A stretch of DNA of 64,000 bases from Vibrio neptunius (GCF_000967495.1 NZ_JXXU01000001.1:186001-250000), one strand, 5' to 3'; numbered from the stretch's first letter, positions 1-8,337 are shown. Numbers and translations: made by a program. The notes: generated from the letters alone by a model not told the origin.

Positions 1-603
1 GCGGTATTTGGAATATTCGGCTTACGTATTATACGTTCCAAGTTTCTGCTCGCTTTGATTGGAACCGTCGGCTTACTTATTCTGTTTGCAGCTGCGGGGA
101 TTTCGGACAGACAATCAGGCGGTGCTGCTGAAGAAGGCATTGATGCTTCCGCCATGGGCAGACTCTATGCTTGGGAAGCCGCTTTCGGTATGGCTGTCGC
201 CAACCCGTTAACAGGCGTTGGATTGAACAACTTTTACGCCAATTACTTTTTCTATAGCCCTCATTGGGACGGACTAAATCATGCCGTGCATTCTACCTGG
301 TTTGGTGTACTCGCAGAAACGGGCTTCCTTGGCCTTATTGTATTTATTGGGTGTATCTATTCACTGGTAAAGACAAGCAAACAAACGCTATCACTTTTAG
401 ATGCTGTGCCAGATAAATACTCCCCTTACCTTCATGCGACTGCAGCAGCCGTATATGCTGGCATCATGGGAACCATAGTATCAGGCACATTCCTCACTCA
501 AGGCTTTACTTGGCCAATTTACATTCTTGCCGCTCTATGTATCGCCCTGAATCGTATTGTTCAAAACCATTCTCAAAATGAGAATACGCCAAAAACTGAA
601 TAA
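1..603 (+). CDS. sypL: O-antigen ligase/polymerase-like membrane protein, 3' part (SypL-like)
   Basis: The reading frame is open from the first base of the window, so this is the C-terminal part of a longer gene. The visible part has hydrophobic segments and the stretch HSTWFGVLAETGFLG, typical of the Wzy_C / O-antigen ligase (WaaL) fold, where a periplasmic loop His lies near a transmembrane helix. Such proteins polymerise or ligate lipid-linked sugar repeats at the inner membrane. It precedes an acetyltransferase, a glycosyltransferase, a Wzz-like protein, two more glycosyltransferases and a sugar transferase, the same order as sypL to sypR of Vibrio fischeri. The symbol rests on that order. 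The family call is firm; which of polymerase or ligase it is cannot be told. Confidence 0.75.
   Translation, partial: AVFGIFGLRIIRSKFLLALIGTVGLLILFAAAGISDRQSGGAAEEGIDASAMGRLYAWEAAFGMAVANPLTGVGLNNFYANYFFYSPHWDGLNHAVHSTWFGVLAETGFLGLIVFIGCIYSLVKTSKQTLSLLDAVPDKYSPYLHATAAAVYAGIMGTIVSGTFLTQGFTWPIYILAALCIALNRIVQNHSQNENTPKTE
569..585. promoter_or_regulatory. Candidate SypG-type enhancer palindrome
   Basis: ATTCTCAAAATGAGAAT has two perfect 7-base inverted arms around AAA. It lies inside the 3' end of the sypL-like gene, about 60 bases upstream of a sigma-54-like element. It resembles the syp enhancer motif (TTCTCA-N3-TGC type) recalled for the sigma-54 activator SypG of V. fischeri, matching the TTCTCA half. 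A related 11-of-13 match lies before sypP at 3972-3984. Function is inferred from position and likeness. Confidence 0.45.
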
Positions 604-641
604 ATTAATATCTAAACCTCTGTTTTATAATCAGTTAATTT

Positions 642-658
642 TTGGCACGTTCCGTGTA
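642..658 (+). promoter_or_regulatory. Weak sigma-54 (-24/-12) promoter element before sypM
   Basis: TTGGCACG followed by TTCC and GTGTA gives the -24 GG and, ten bases on, GT in place of the usual GC at -12. The -24 half is a perfect match and the -12 half is poor. It lies in the 92-base gap before the acetyltransferase, where V. fischeri has a SypG/sigma-54 promoter (sypM). Confidence 0.45.
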
Positions 659-695
659 ACACCTCCAAGGTAAACATTCAAAGTTGGAGGCCGTT

Positions 696-1421
696 ATGCT
701 GGCGACACACATTAACGAAGTCAAAATTTGGCTCAAAGAGAATCCAAACCCCATTTATCGCAAATTGTTTGTCATTTTGAAAAACATTCGCGCCTGCGAT
801 CTCCCAACCCCAACTATCTTCAACAAGACTATCTGTTTTATATACACAGGCGTTCAATCCCTTTTCGCCAATATGATGCGAGTATTAATTCATACTCCTG
901 CCTTTAAAGGGCGTCTGACTCAATTTGGCAAGCGACTTTATCTGTTTGGTGGTGTACCACTCGTCACTGGCCCCCTGAAGATTTATTTAGGTAACGATTG
1001 TAGGATTTCAGGCCACAGTACCTTTAGCGGCCGCACTCAATCATTAGAGACAGAACTTATCATCGGCAGTAACGTCGATATCGGTTGGCAAACCACCATT
1101 GCGGTTGGTCGGCGCATCGTCATCGGCGATAATGTGAGAATGGCCGGAAGAGCGTTTCTTTTTGGGTATTCAGGCCATTCGCTACACGCCGAAAAAAGGG
1201 CATTGGGTGCAGGTGACAGCGAAAAGGACGTGGGCAACATCACTTTACATAAAGATGTTTGGCTAGGTACAAATGTCACTGTTTGCCCAAACGTTACAAT
1301 CGGCCAAGGTACCATTGTGGCGGCTGGTAGTGTCGTAACGAAAAGCCTTCCTCCATTCGTTGTTGCTGCTGGCAACCCCGCCAAAGTGGTACGTAAACTC
1401 TCGCGTAAGGAGATGGCATAA
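696..1421 (+). CDS. sypM: Hexapeptide-repeat acetyltransferase (SypM-like)
   Basis: A 241-residue acyltransferase of the left-handed beta-helix class. The C-terminal half carries repeats of the form [LIV]-G-x-x-x (IIGSNVDIG, VIGDNVRMAG, WLGTNVTVCPNVTIGQGTIVAAGSVV) and ends with AAGNPAKVVRK, the usual tail of serine/sugar O-acetyltransferases. It probably acetylates a polysaccharide building block in the cytoplasm. An upstream TTG at 684 keeps the frame open, but GGAGG at 686-690 sits five bases before ATG 696 and would lie inside that longer version, so 696 is chosen. It ends in TAATG shared with the next gene, suggesting coupled translation. A sigma-54-like element lies upstream. The symbol is from syp gene order. 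Confidence 0.8.
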   Translation: MLATHINEVKIWLKENPNPIYRKLFVILKNIRACDLPTPTIFNKTICFIYTGVQSLFANMMRVLIHTPAFKGRLTQFGKRLYLFGGVPLVTGPLKIYLGNDCRISGHSTFSGRTQSLETELIIGSNVDIGWQTTIAVGRRIVIGDNVRMAGRAFLFGYSGHSLHAEKRALGAGDSEKDVGNITLHKDVWLGTNVTVCPNVTIGQGTIVAAGSVVTKSLPPFVVAAGNPAKVVRKLSRKEMA

Positions 1422-2536
1422 TGCGTGACTTAATCGTATTTGGCGAAGACTTCGGAGGCTTGCCTTCAAGTACACAGCATATCGTTTCTCGACTCGCCAC
1501 TGATCGGAAAGTGCTGTGGGTTAACTCAATCGGCCTGCGTCAGCCTAAGTTTAATAAAAAAGACTTAGTTCGTGCTTTCGCCAAGCTCCTCGGCCAAGGC
1601 AAACAAGGCTACTCGTCTAGCAACGAGCGACTAAGTACTAATATTACGGTCGTGAACTTAAAAACCATCCCTGCTCCAAAATCTTCGTGGGCAAGGGAAA
1701 TCGCAAAGTCCATGCTACTCACTCAACTCAAACCTATTATCGAAAAGCTGGGGCTAACCAAACCAATCTTGTGGACTTCTCTTCCGACTGCAGCAGATTT
1801 ATGTGGCAACCTAGATGAAGCTGCAGTTGTGTATTATTGTGGCGATGATTTCAACTCGCTTGCTGGTGTTGATCACGAGACAGTGAGTAGTCATGAGAGA
1901 AAACTGGCTGAGAAAGCGCATCTTATCTTGGGTGCAAGCAAGGAAATCTGCAAAAAGTTCGACGCGACAAAGACCGCTTACATCCCTCATGGCGTAGACT
2001 ATGAATTATTTAACACCTCAATAAGCCGTGCCCGAGACCTCCCTTTAAATGGCAAGCCTATCGCTGGTTTTTACGGCAGTATATCCCAATGGCTGGACTA
2101 TTCATTGATCGCTCAAGTCTGTTTAGATAACCCACACTGGAACTTCGTTTTTATCGGACCGTTGGAGCTAAACCACAATCCTCTGCCGAATTTCCCAAAT
2201 GTATTTTATTTAGGCCCAAAACCACACTGTGAGTTACCTAGCTATAGCCAACACTGGGATGCTAGCATGCTGCCTTTCTTGTTCAATGATCAGATTCAAG
2301 CTTGTAGTCCATTAAAATTGATGGAGTATCTTGCAACTGGAACACCGGTTGTCACGACACCGTTTCCAGCGCTTGCTCCTTATCGTTCACACGTCAGAAT
2401 TGCCAACAACGCCACAGAATTTAGCCAATCACTCAACAAGGTTCTCAGTCAAGGTAACACTGATACCAAGATTGTTCGTCGCGACAGCTGGGATGCTCGA
2501 AGTCGAGTTGTTAACCAGCTTCTGGAGTCACTATGA
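1421..2536 (+). CDS. sypN: Glycosyltransferase family 1/GT4-like (SypN-like)
   Basis: A 371-residue cytoplasmic glycosyltransferase of the GT-B fold. The N-terminal domain contains LIVFGEDFGGLPSSTQH and the C-terminal domain has FYGSISQWLDY, FIGPLE and the sugar-nucleotide binding region SPLKLMEYLATGTPVVTTP, which is the E-x(7)-E-like signature region of retaining GT4 enzymes. It resembles TuaH-like proteins. The start overlaps the acetyltransferase stop by one base and its end overlaps the Wzz-like gene by four bases (ATGA), so the three are one translational unit. Donor and acceptor sugars cannot be read from sequence. Confidence 0.8.
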   Translation: MRDLIVFGEDFGGLPSSTQHIVSRLATDRKVLWVNSIGLRQPKFNKKDLVRAFAKLLGQGKQGYSSSNERLSTNITVVNLKTIPAPKSSWAREIAKSMLLTQLKPIIEKLGLTKPILWTSLPTAADLCGNLDEAAVVYYCGDDFNSLAGVDHETVSSHERKLAEKAHLILGASKEICKKFDATKTAYIPHGVDYELFNTSISRARDLPLNGKPIAGFYGSISQWLDYSLIAQVCLDNPHWNFVFIGPLELNHNPLPNFPNVFYLGPKPHCELPSYSQHWDASMLPFLFNDQIQACSPLKLMEYLATGTPVVTTPFPALAPYRSHVRIANNATEFSQSLNKVLSQGNTDTKIVRRDSWDARSRVVNQLLESL

Positions 2537-3969
2537 ATGAACTGAAACTGCGCTTTATCATTATACTTAATGCCGCTTGGAGACAAAGGTACGTGATTGT
2601 TTTACCGATGCTGTTGATGCCTTTTGCTGGATATTTCGTCGGTAAAATGGCTCCAGAGAAATACGTATCCCACACCAGTATGCTGATTCAGGAAACGGCA
2701 AAAATGAATCCTTTTCTGGAGGATATCGCGGTTTCCACCATGCTAAAAGAGCGTTTAGCCGCCCTGAGTACCTTACTCAAAAGTCGGCACATTTTAAAAT
2801 CCGTCGCCAAAGAACGCGGGATGATTAACGATTCAATGTCCCCTTTTCAAGTGGATCAAGTCATCGCCGAACTTGCAGCGAGTTTAACGGTGACTCAGCC
2901 AGGCAAAGACTTTCTTAAAATTCAACTATCGTCTAAACAACCTCAGGGTATGAAAGAGCTATTAGAATCGGTAAGCGAACACTTTATAGAGCAAATGTTG
3001 GCTCCGGAACGCTCATCGATCAAAGATTCAAGCGAGTTTCTTACCATGCATATTGATAAGCGAAGAGAGGAGCTCGATTTAGCGGAAACAGCACTTGCTG
3101 ATTTTAAGAACAAAAATGCTTCTGTCACACCTGAAATGCAGAGCCAGAGTCTGGCCAGACTAGCCAGCCTAAAGCAAAACCTGGCCGAGAAAGAGGCCGA
3201 ACTTTCTGGGGTTGAGCGTAGTTTGGGCTCACTCGATCAACAACTATCAAAAACCAACCCTGTGGTTGGCAAAATTGAAGACCAAATCATCGAGATTCGT
3301 AGTGAGCTAACTTTGCTAAGAGCAAAATACACTGATAGTCACAGCGCTGTGCTCGGTAAACAGAGGGAGCTCCGCAGACTCGAGAACGAACGTTCCGAAC
3401 TACTCAAAGTTGAACAACCAAATATCAGTAGCGAACAACTATGGGATATTGCGAGCAGTAATACTTTGTCCGAGATTGGAGAAATTCAACCTTTACTCGT
3501 TACCCAGCTACATAGCCTTCAGTTAGTGCGAGGTAGATTTGAATCCTTGAGCGAAGAAACCAAAAGCCTACGTAAAATGATTGCAGAACTTGAGCAACAA
3601 GCGAATCGCTTTGGTGACAAAGCAAAAGATATGTTCCAGCTACAAAGAGACGTTCAAATCAAGAGACAACTCTATGATGAGCTGATTCAAAGGTATGAAA
3701 TGGCTCAGCTTACCGGCTCACTGGGCATCTTTGAGCAAAACAAGCGAGTCAAGATCATTGATTTGCCTTATACACCAAGCTCACCTGCCAACCTTCCCAT
3801 AGTCATATTTATTGTCGCTGGGTTCGTCGCTGGTATTGGCCTTGGCTGCGGTATTGCCACACTTATTGAGCTCTTTGACACTTCAGTTCGAAGCGCGAGT
3901 GAGTTGCAGTCTCTAACAGGCAAGCAGGTGATCACTGCAATTCCTAAAATAAAACCGTTTCAATCATAA
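2533..3969 (+). CDS. sypO: Polysaccharide chain-length determinant, Wzz/GumC family (SypO-like)
   Basis: A 478-residue co-polymerase. One transmembrane helix lies near residues 20-38 and a second near 418-440, enclosing a long periplasmic part rich in heptad-type coiled coil (roughly residues 165-400), as in Wzz/GumC proteins. The proline- and glycine-containing stretch before the second helix (PYTPSSPANLP) is the usual Wzz signature. There is no C-terminal tyrosine kinase domain; the protein stops 30-odd residues after the helix. It would set chain length or feed an export channel for the polysaccharide made by its neighbours. It overlaps the upstream glycosyltransferase by four bases and is followed by a 118-base gap holding a sigma-54-type promoter. 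Confidence 0.85.
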   Translation: MNELKLRFIIILNAAWRQRYVIVLPMLLMPFAGYFVGKMAPEKYVSHTSMLIQETAKMNPFLEDIAVSTMLKERLAALSTLLKSRHILKSVAKERGMINDSMSPFQVDQVIAELAASLTVTQPGKDFLKIQLSSKQPQGMKELLESVSEHFIEQMLAPERSSIKDSSEFLTMHIDKRREELDLAETALADFKNKNASVTPEMQSQSLARLASLKQNLAEKEAELSGVERSLGSLDQQLSKTNPVVGKIEDQIIEIRSELTLLRAKYTDSHSAVLGKQRELRRLENERSELLKVEQPNISSEQLWDIASSNTLSEIGEIQPLLVTQLHSLQLVRGRFESLSEETKSLRKMIAELEQQANRFGDKAKDMFQLQRDVQIKRQLYDELIQRYEMAQLTGSLGIFEQNKRVKIIDLPYTPSSPANLPIVIFIVAGFVAGIGLGCGIATLIELFDTSVRSASELQSLTGKQVITAIPKIKPFQS

Positions 3970-3971
3970 CG

Positions 3972-3984
3972 AATCTCAAAATAA
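3972..3984. promoter_or_regulatory. Partial enhancer-like motif before sypP
   Basis: AATCTCAAAATAA matches 11 of 13 bases of the left part of the palindrome at 569-585 and lies about 50 bases upstream of the sigma-54 element at 4034. It could be a second SypG-type activator site. The match is short and AT-rich, so it is weak alone. Confidence 0.3.
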
Positions 3985-4033
3985 AACACCTCACACATAA
4001 AAACTTAACACACTGTTATATAAGAACATTTTT

Positions 4034-4050
4034 TTGGCACAGGTTATGCA
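4034..4050 (+). promoter_or_regulatory. Sigma-54 (-24/-12) promoter before sypP
   Basis: TTGGCACAGGTTATGCA has the invariant GG at 4036-4037 and GC at 4048-4049 with the required ten bases between, and TGGCAC at -24. It departs from consensus mainly in ATGC instead of TTGC. It lies 38 bases before the sypP start. V. fischeri sypP also has a sigma-54/SypG promoter, which supports the reading. Confidence 0.7.
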
Positions 4051-4087
4051 ATTTCTAGTTTAAACCATCGCACACCAAGGAAATCGC

Positions 4088-5179
4088 ATGATCAGTCAAC
4101 CGAAAACAACCATTCATGTTGTTCAGCATTTGGCACCAGGCGGATTGGAAACATTGGCTATCAACATGCTCAAGTTCGCTCAATCAGACGAAGATGTTTT
4201 CCTGATAAGCCTCGAAGGAAGTCGCTGCGAAACATTGGCAAACTGGCCTAGCTTAAACAGTGTTGCAGATAAACTTATCTTTCTAACTAAGAGACCTGGC
4301 TTTGATTTCGAGGCGATATCTAAACTGCGTAAACTTTTCAAACAGATGAAACCGAGAGTCGTTCACACACACCACATTGGGCCTCTAATTTATGGAGCGA
4401 CTGCAGCTAAACTTGCAGGTGTTCAGCACATAGTCCACACAGAACACGACGCTTGGCATCTTAACAACCCAAAACATCTTATTTTGCAAAGACTTGCCTT
4501 AAAACTATCCCGTCCCAATCTGGTGGCAGATGCGGGGCTAGTTAAAGAGAAATTAGATGAGAAGCTTAACTATGCCAATATCACTTTAATAAAAAACGGC
4601 ATAGACTGTGAAAGATTCAAACCGGGATCTCAGGCACAGGCTCGCGGTGAGCTTGGACTACCTGCGCATGGAAAAATCATAGGCTCCGCTGGGCGCCTCG
4701 AAAAAGTAAAAGGTCACGATACCCTTCTCAAGGCACTCCCTCTCATTGATAGCAATGTGATTCTCGCTATTGCTGGCATAGGAAGCCAAAAGGACGCATT
4801 AACACGACTGGCTGAAGATTTATCTATCTCTCATCAAGTGCGATTTCTTGATTTGGTCGACGACATGCCAGCCTTTTATCGGGCTCTCGATGTGTTTTGT
4901 ATGCCATCAAGGTGTGAAGGTTTCCCCCTTGCTCCACTGGAAGCTCAAGCGTGTGGCGTTCCTACAGTCGCGACAAACGTTGGTGGTACCAATGAAACCT
5001 TATGTCCTATAACAAGTCAGCTTGCCCAAGCAGAAAATAGTAGTGAGCTTGCTTTGAAGCTATCCCAAATGTTGCTTGAGTCCCCTCAATCCTCACCACG
5101 CCAGTTTGTTGTCAACAATAATGACATTCGAAAAATGGTGGATGCCTATAGAGCAATAACACAGGAGGAATACGCATGA
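4088..5179 (+). CDS. sypP: GT4 glycosyltransferase (SypP-like)
   Basis: A 363-residue GT-B fold glycosyltransferase. The N-terminal domain begins with the glycine-rich loop VVQHLAPGGLETLAINML and has VVHTHHIGPLIYG; the C-terminal domain has GSAGRLEKVKGHD, VLAIAGIGSQ and the donor-binding motif MPSRCEGFPLAPLEAQACGVPTV, with the two glutamates of the E-x7-E signature. These are hallmarks of retaining GT4 enzymes working on nucleotide sugars in the cytoplasm. AAGGAAA nine to ten bases before ATG supports the start. It overlaps the following family 2 glycosyltransferase by four bases (ATGA). It heads a three-gene unit behind the sigma-54 promoter at 4034. Confidence 0.85.
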   Translation: MISQPKTTIHVVQHLAPGGLETLAINMLKFAQSDEDVFLISLEGSRCETLANWPSLNSVADKLIFLTKRPGFDFEAISKLRKLFKQMKPRVVHTHHIGPLIYGATAAKLAGVQHIVHTEHDAWHLNNPKHLILQRLALKLSRPNLVADAGLVKEKLDEKLNYANITLIKNGIDCERFKPGSQAQARGELGLPAHGKIIGSAGRLEKVKGHDTLLKALPLIDSNVILAIAGIGSQKDALTRLAEDLSISHQVRFLDLVDDMPAFYRALDVFCMPSRCEGFPLAPLEAQACGVPTVATNVGGTNETLCPITSQLAQAENSSELALKLSQMLLESPQSSPRQFVVNNNDIRKMVDAYRAITQEEYA

Positions 5180-6360
5180 TTGATCTGACTATTGGAATTT
5201 TCTTCACAATCTGTGCTGGACTCATCATCTATCACCATGTCGGCTATCCGCTTGTACTTGCTTGGTATTCTAAGCGCCACCCTGTGGAAGAAGTAAAGCC
5301 AATAGAACGTGGTTACAAGAGTGCTCGTTCAGATAGACAATGTGCTGACATTACCATTCTTGTTCCTGCATATAACGAGGAACAGTGGATCGCAGACAAA
5401 ATTCGCAACTTAGCCTGTCTGGACTACCCGAAAGAGCACTATCAAGTCATCATTGCTTGCGATGGTTGTACCGACAATACTGCTCAAGTGGCTCAGGACA
5501 CGATTCAAGAAGCCTTTTGCTGTGATACACATTTCGAAATTCGAGTCTTCGAACAGAACCGCGGCAAGGTCGCACTCGTGAATGAGCAGATGTTAACAAT
5601 ATCAAGCGACATTACTGCATTGAGCGATGTGTCAGCTCTGATTTCTGTCGATGCCCTGCTGGTCGCCAACCAGCACTTCAAAGATAAAACTGTTGGTGCT
5701 GTAAACGGACATTACCAGTTACTTTCTAAGGGCAGTGAAGGTGAAAGCAAATACTGGCAATACCAAAGCAGAATGAAACTGCATGAGGCGAGTTTGGGTA
5801 ACACACTTGGCGCTCATGGTGCTTTCTATTTGTTCAGAACTCACTTGTTTGAACCGCTCAAGCAAAACGTTATCAACGACGATTTCATTATTCCGATGGA
5901 GATTATTCGTAAAGGATATCGAGTCGATTATGACAAGGACATGATTGCATTAGAGCTTGAAGCAACCAATACCGACAACGATTTTAAACGTCGACTCAGA
6001 ATTTCTGCTGGCAACATGCAACAAGCACTGCATTTGGCGGAATTGTTTTTGCCACGATACAAAGGCGTCGCTTTTGCCTTCTTTTCAGGCAAAGGTTTAA
6101 GGCTGATAACACCGTACCTCATGATTATGTGTCTGGTGCTTTCTGTCGTACTTATTCACCACCCAATATTTTTAATCGGAACCATTGCACAACTCGCTGT
6201 TTACTCAATTGCGATTATGGGGCATTTGTTCCCATACATATTTAGCCATAAATACTGTCAGTTAATCACATACATAGTAGCAGGACACTTTGCCAACCTA
6301 ATTGGTGGCTTACGCTATTTGTTCGGTTTCGAAGCCACTCGTTGGACAAGAATTCAATAA
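5176..6360 (+). CDS. sypQ: GT2 membrane glycosyltransferase (SypQ-like)
   Basis: A 394-residue processive-type family 2 glycosyltransferase. It has an N-terminal membrane helix (residues 4-25), a GT-A catalytic domain starting at ITILVPAYNEE (about residue 58), a DGCTDNT nucleotide-binding motif, LSDVSA as the DxD-equivalent region, NDDFIIP in the acceptor region and RRLRISAGNMQQ in place of the QxxRW region. Two to three C-terminal membrane helices follow (about residues 315-375). This layout resembles PgaC/hyaluronan synthase relatives and SypQ. It starts inside the stop of sypP and is followed after 13 bases by the sugar transferase. The sugar it adds is not deducible. Confidence 0.85.
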   Translation: MIDLTIGIFFTICAGLIIYHHVGYPLVLAWYSKRHPVEEVKPIERGYKSARSDRQCADITILVPAYNEEQWIADKIRNLACLDYPKEHYQVIIACDGCTDNTAQVAQDTIQEAFCCDTHFEIRVFEQNRGKVALVNEQMLTISSDITALSDVSALISVDALLVANQHFKDKTVGAVNGHYQLLSKGSEGESKYWQYQSRMKLHEASLGNTLGAHGAFYLFRTHLFEPLKQNVINDDFIIPMEIIRKGYRVDYDKDMIALELEATNTDNDFKRRLRISAGNMQQALHLAELFLPRYKGVAFAFFSGKGLRLITPYLMIMCLVLSVVLIHHPIFLIGTIAQLAVYSIAIMGHLFPYIFSHKYCQLITYIVAGHFANLIGGLRYLFGFEATRWTRIQ

Positions 6361-6373
6361 TAAGGAGCATCTT

Positions 6374-7012
6374 ATGAGCAACGTATCTTCTTTATATTCA
6401 ATCTGGTTAGCAAAACGTATCTTCGATTTTCTATGCGCTGTAATCGGGCTTTTGATGCTGTCACCTATCTTGCCCGCGATTGCCTTAGCCATAAAAATCG
6501 ACTCCAAAGGCCCTATTTTCTATAAGCAGCTACGTGTGGGTAAATCAACACCAGAACAAATGATGTTTTTTGAAATCATTAAGTTTCGTACCATGTATGT
6601 CGATGCAGAAACGCGTACAGGTGCAGTCTGGGCGACAGAGAACGATCCAAGAATTACTCCAGTCGGTCGTTTCCTGAGAAAGACACGCCTAGATGAGATC
6701 CCGCAGTTGTTTAACGTCATCCGAGGCGACATGTCATTAATTGGCCCACGCCCTGAACGCCCTAGCTTTTATAACAAGCTAGAAACGGCCATCCCTTACT
6801 TTGCTGACCGTACCTATGGAGTAATGCCAGGCATCACTGGGTTGGCGCAAGTTAATCAAGGTTATGACACCTGCATCGATGACGTTCGCAGAAAAGTCGG
6901 TTTTGACCATAGTTATGCCTTATCACTGCGTTCGCTGAAATCTTGGATTGTGATGGATGTCAGCATCATTACCAAAACACTCATCGTCATGGTTGACGGA
7001 CGGGGACGATAA
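6374..7012 (+). CDS. sypR: Initiating sugar-phosphate transferase (SypR-like, PF02397)
   Basis: A 212-residue monotopic phosphoglycosyl transferase that would load the first sugar phosphate on undecaprenyl phosphate. It has one N-terminal hydrophobic hairpin (KRIFDFLCAVIGLLML) and the conserved catalytic set KFRTM, RLDEIPQLFNVIRGDMS and IGPRPERP, then PGITGLAQV. It lacks the extra N-terminal helices of WbaP/WcaJ. The longer open frame from 6302 overlaps sypQ by 59 bases; ATG 6374 has AAGGAG seven bases upstream and is the natural start. A hairpin terminator follows at 7026, so this ends the syp unit. Confidence 0.88.
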   Translation: MSNVSSLYSIWLAKRIFDFLCAVIGLLMLSPILPAIALAIKIDSKGPIFYKQLRVGKSTPEQMMFFEIIKFRTMYVDAETRTGAVWATENDPRITPVGRFLRKTRLDEIPQLFNVIRGDMSLIGPRPERPSFYNKLETAIPYFADRTYGVMPGITGLAQVNQGYDTCIDDVRRKVGFDHSYALSLRSLKSWIVMDVSIITKTLIVMVDGRGR

Positions 7013-7025
7013 ATTAACAATCACA

Positions 7026-7054
7026 GGAGAGCTTTCCCGCTCTCCTTTTTCTTT
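7026..7054 (+). terminator. Rho-independent terminator after sypR
   Basis: GGAGAGC and GCTCTCC form a perfect 7-base stem with loop TTTCCC, followed by TTTTTCTTT, starting 14 bases after the sypR stop. Confidence 0.85.
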
Positions 7055-7120
7055 ATGGTATAAAAAATCGCCAATTCGATTAGTTGTGAAGCAAACAGTT
7101 TAAAAACCAATAATTTGCTC

Positions 7121-7149
7121 TTGCACGACTCAAAAAGTCTCGGTAATAT
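7121..7149 (+). promoter_or_regulatory. Sigma-70 promoter for the tRNA-Val pair
   Basis: TTGCAC (7121-7126), a 17-base spacer and TAATAT (7144-7149) lie about 20 bases before the first mature tRNA base, a fit to the -35/-10 consensus. Confidence 0.8.
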
Positions 7150-7169
7150 CCATCTCGTTCTTAAGGAAT

Positions 7170-7246
7170 GGGTCCGTAGCTCAGTTGGTTAGAGTACTAC
7201 CTTGACATGGTAGGGGTCGGCGATTCGAGTTCGCCCGGACCCACCA
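7170..7246 (+). tRNA. tRNA-Val (GAC), first copy
   Basis: A 77-nt cloverleaf with acceptor GGGTCCG pairing CGGACCC, D-arm GCTC/GAGT region, anticodon stem CTACC/GGTAG around TTGACAT (anticodon GAC at 7204-7206), T-loop TTCGAGT and encoded CCA at 7244-7246. It is identical over its full length to the second copy. Confidence 0.97.
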
Positions 7247-7282
7247 CTCCTCGCATTTTAATGCAATAAGAACAAAAAATTT

Positions 7283-7359
7283 GGGTCCGTAGCTCAGTTG
7301 GTTAGAGTACTACCTTGACATGGTAGGGGTCGGCGATTCGAGTTCGCCCGGACCCACCA
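7283..7359 (+). tRNA. tRNA-Val (GAC), second copy
   Basis: A 77-nt gene identical to the copy at 7170, including the GAC anticodon and encoded CCA (7357-7359). The 36-base spacer has no promoter, so both come from one precursor started at about 7155 and ended at the terminator at 7368. Confidence 0.97.
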
Positions 7360-7367
7360 AATTTACA

Positions 7368-7401
7368 ACAAAGCCCGCTTATTGCGGGCTTTGTTGTTTT
7401 T
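7368..7401 (+). terminator. Rho-independent terminator of the tRNA-Val operon
   Basis: ACAAAGCCCGC and GCGGGCTTTGT form a perfect 11-base stem with loop TTATT, followed by TGTTTTTG. Confidence 0.9.
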
Positions 7402-7428
7402 GCAGATAGCTCATTAGATTGAGTTAAT

Positions 7429-7605
7429 CTAATGCGCTTCTTCTAGCCTTTTTTCATTGTCGAGTAATGTAAACTCACGGCTAGAACGCTCAACCGTGTT
7501 CTGATATCCATCATAAGAACACTCTCCAATATCGTTTCGCGGGCATATGGAAACATGATTCTTATCGATCATCTCTATTCCACAGTTCGGACAATATCTA
7601 TCCAT
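7429..7605 (-). CDS. Small zinc-ribbon-like protein, 58 residues
   Basis: A short open frame starting MDRYCPNCGIEMID. It has a CPNC knuckle at residues 5-8 and cysteines at 21 and 29, so four cysteines could bind one zinc; the second pair (CPRNDIGEC) is spaced wider than a standard ribbon. The rest is charged, ending RLEEAH. ATG at 7605 has AGGAGG five bases upstream, a very strong ribosome binding site, which is the main reason to believe it is real. No function is assigned. It stands alone between the tRNA terminator and the DUF2127 gene, with its own upstream space of about 180 bases. Confidence 0.75.
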   Translation of the reverse strand: MDRYCPNCGIEMIDKNHVSICPRNDIGECSYDGYQNTVERSSREFTLLDNEKRLEEAH

Positions 7606-7786
7606 GGCAACCTCCTGACGTTGTTTACCTTATGTATACAGGTCATATCCTGCACTAGATACTCTAGCCAATGTTAGCATCGAAGCCAAAGAGTCTGCTA
7701 TCGGGATCACCGCTTTATACACTCTATTACACTATTGCCTGCATTTATTCTTATGGTTGCACAACAAACATGATTTGAAGCACAAG

Positions 7787-8257
7787 CTAACTTTCGATTG
7801 CAAACTCGGGCTTGGCTTGTAACGTTCTTGCAATATAGACAATGATCAAGAGGTTCACGATCAGTACTGCCACTCCAACTATCCCCGGATGATAAATCAG
7901 ACCATACACTTCAAATGGCACGTAGATGACGCAGCCGATCAATGCTAACCATTCTGTCCAGCGAAATCCTTTCCACAACCCATAAGCCTCTACCCACCGA
8001 ATAGCAGTGTACACCAATGCACCCAACATCAACCATGGAACATTTCCCTGAGGAAATCGGCCTATGGCCTCTATAAATACACCAGGCCAATGGTGCGCTG
8101 GATTTAAATGAGCATGCAATACCAGAGATTCAGCCCACTGCTGCAAATCTTTCCCGGCTAAAAGGTGTAACCCCAATGCAACCACTAAAGACAATAGCCC
8201 TTTCAGCGCTTCGAGAATCGCAATCAGTTTTAACCCAGGCTTCACTTGTACTTGCAT
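7787..8257 (-). CDS. DUF2127 family membrane protein
   Basis: A 156-residue integral membrane protein with about four transmembrane helices (near residues 10-33, 73-90, 103-120 and 125-145). The opening KPGLKLIAILEALKGLLSLVVALGL and the later ALVYTAIRWVEAYGLWKGFRWTEW are typical of the DUF2127 family, whose role is unknown. An inverted repeat of 9+9 bases lies about 80 bases upstream (8338-8364) and could control it. It is separated from the NLP gene upstream by a terminator, so it is likely its own transcript. Confidence 0.75.
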   Translation of the reverse strand: MQVQVKPGLKLIAILEALKGLLSLVVALGLHLLAGKDLQQWAESLVLHAHLNPAHHWPGVFIEAIGRFPQGNVPWLMLGALVYTAIRWVEAYGLWKGFRWTEWLALIGCVIYVPFEVYGLIYHPGIVGVAVLIVNLLIIVYIARTLQAKPEFAIES

Positions 8258-8337
8258 CTATCTCAACGTCCTCTCGTCATCCGCTCTCATACATTACCCA
8301 ACAAAAAGTAACACGTTGATAAATTGCTTCATGAAGA

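Noticed and set aside
684..695. TTG start for the acetyltransferase 12 bases upstream
   Set aside because: It would put the GGAGG ribosome binding site inside the coding region; ATG 696 is better placed.
7170..7359. tRNA-Val pair as an integration site of a mobile island
   Set aside because: No integrase gene and no partial tRNA repeat were seen in the window.
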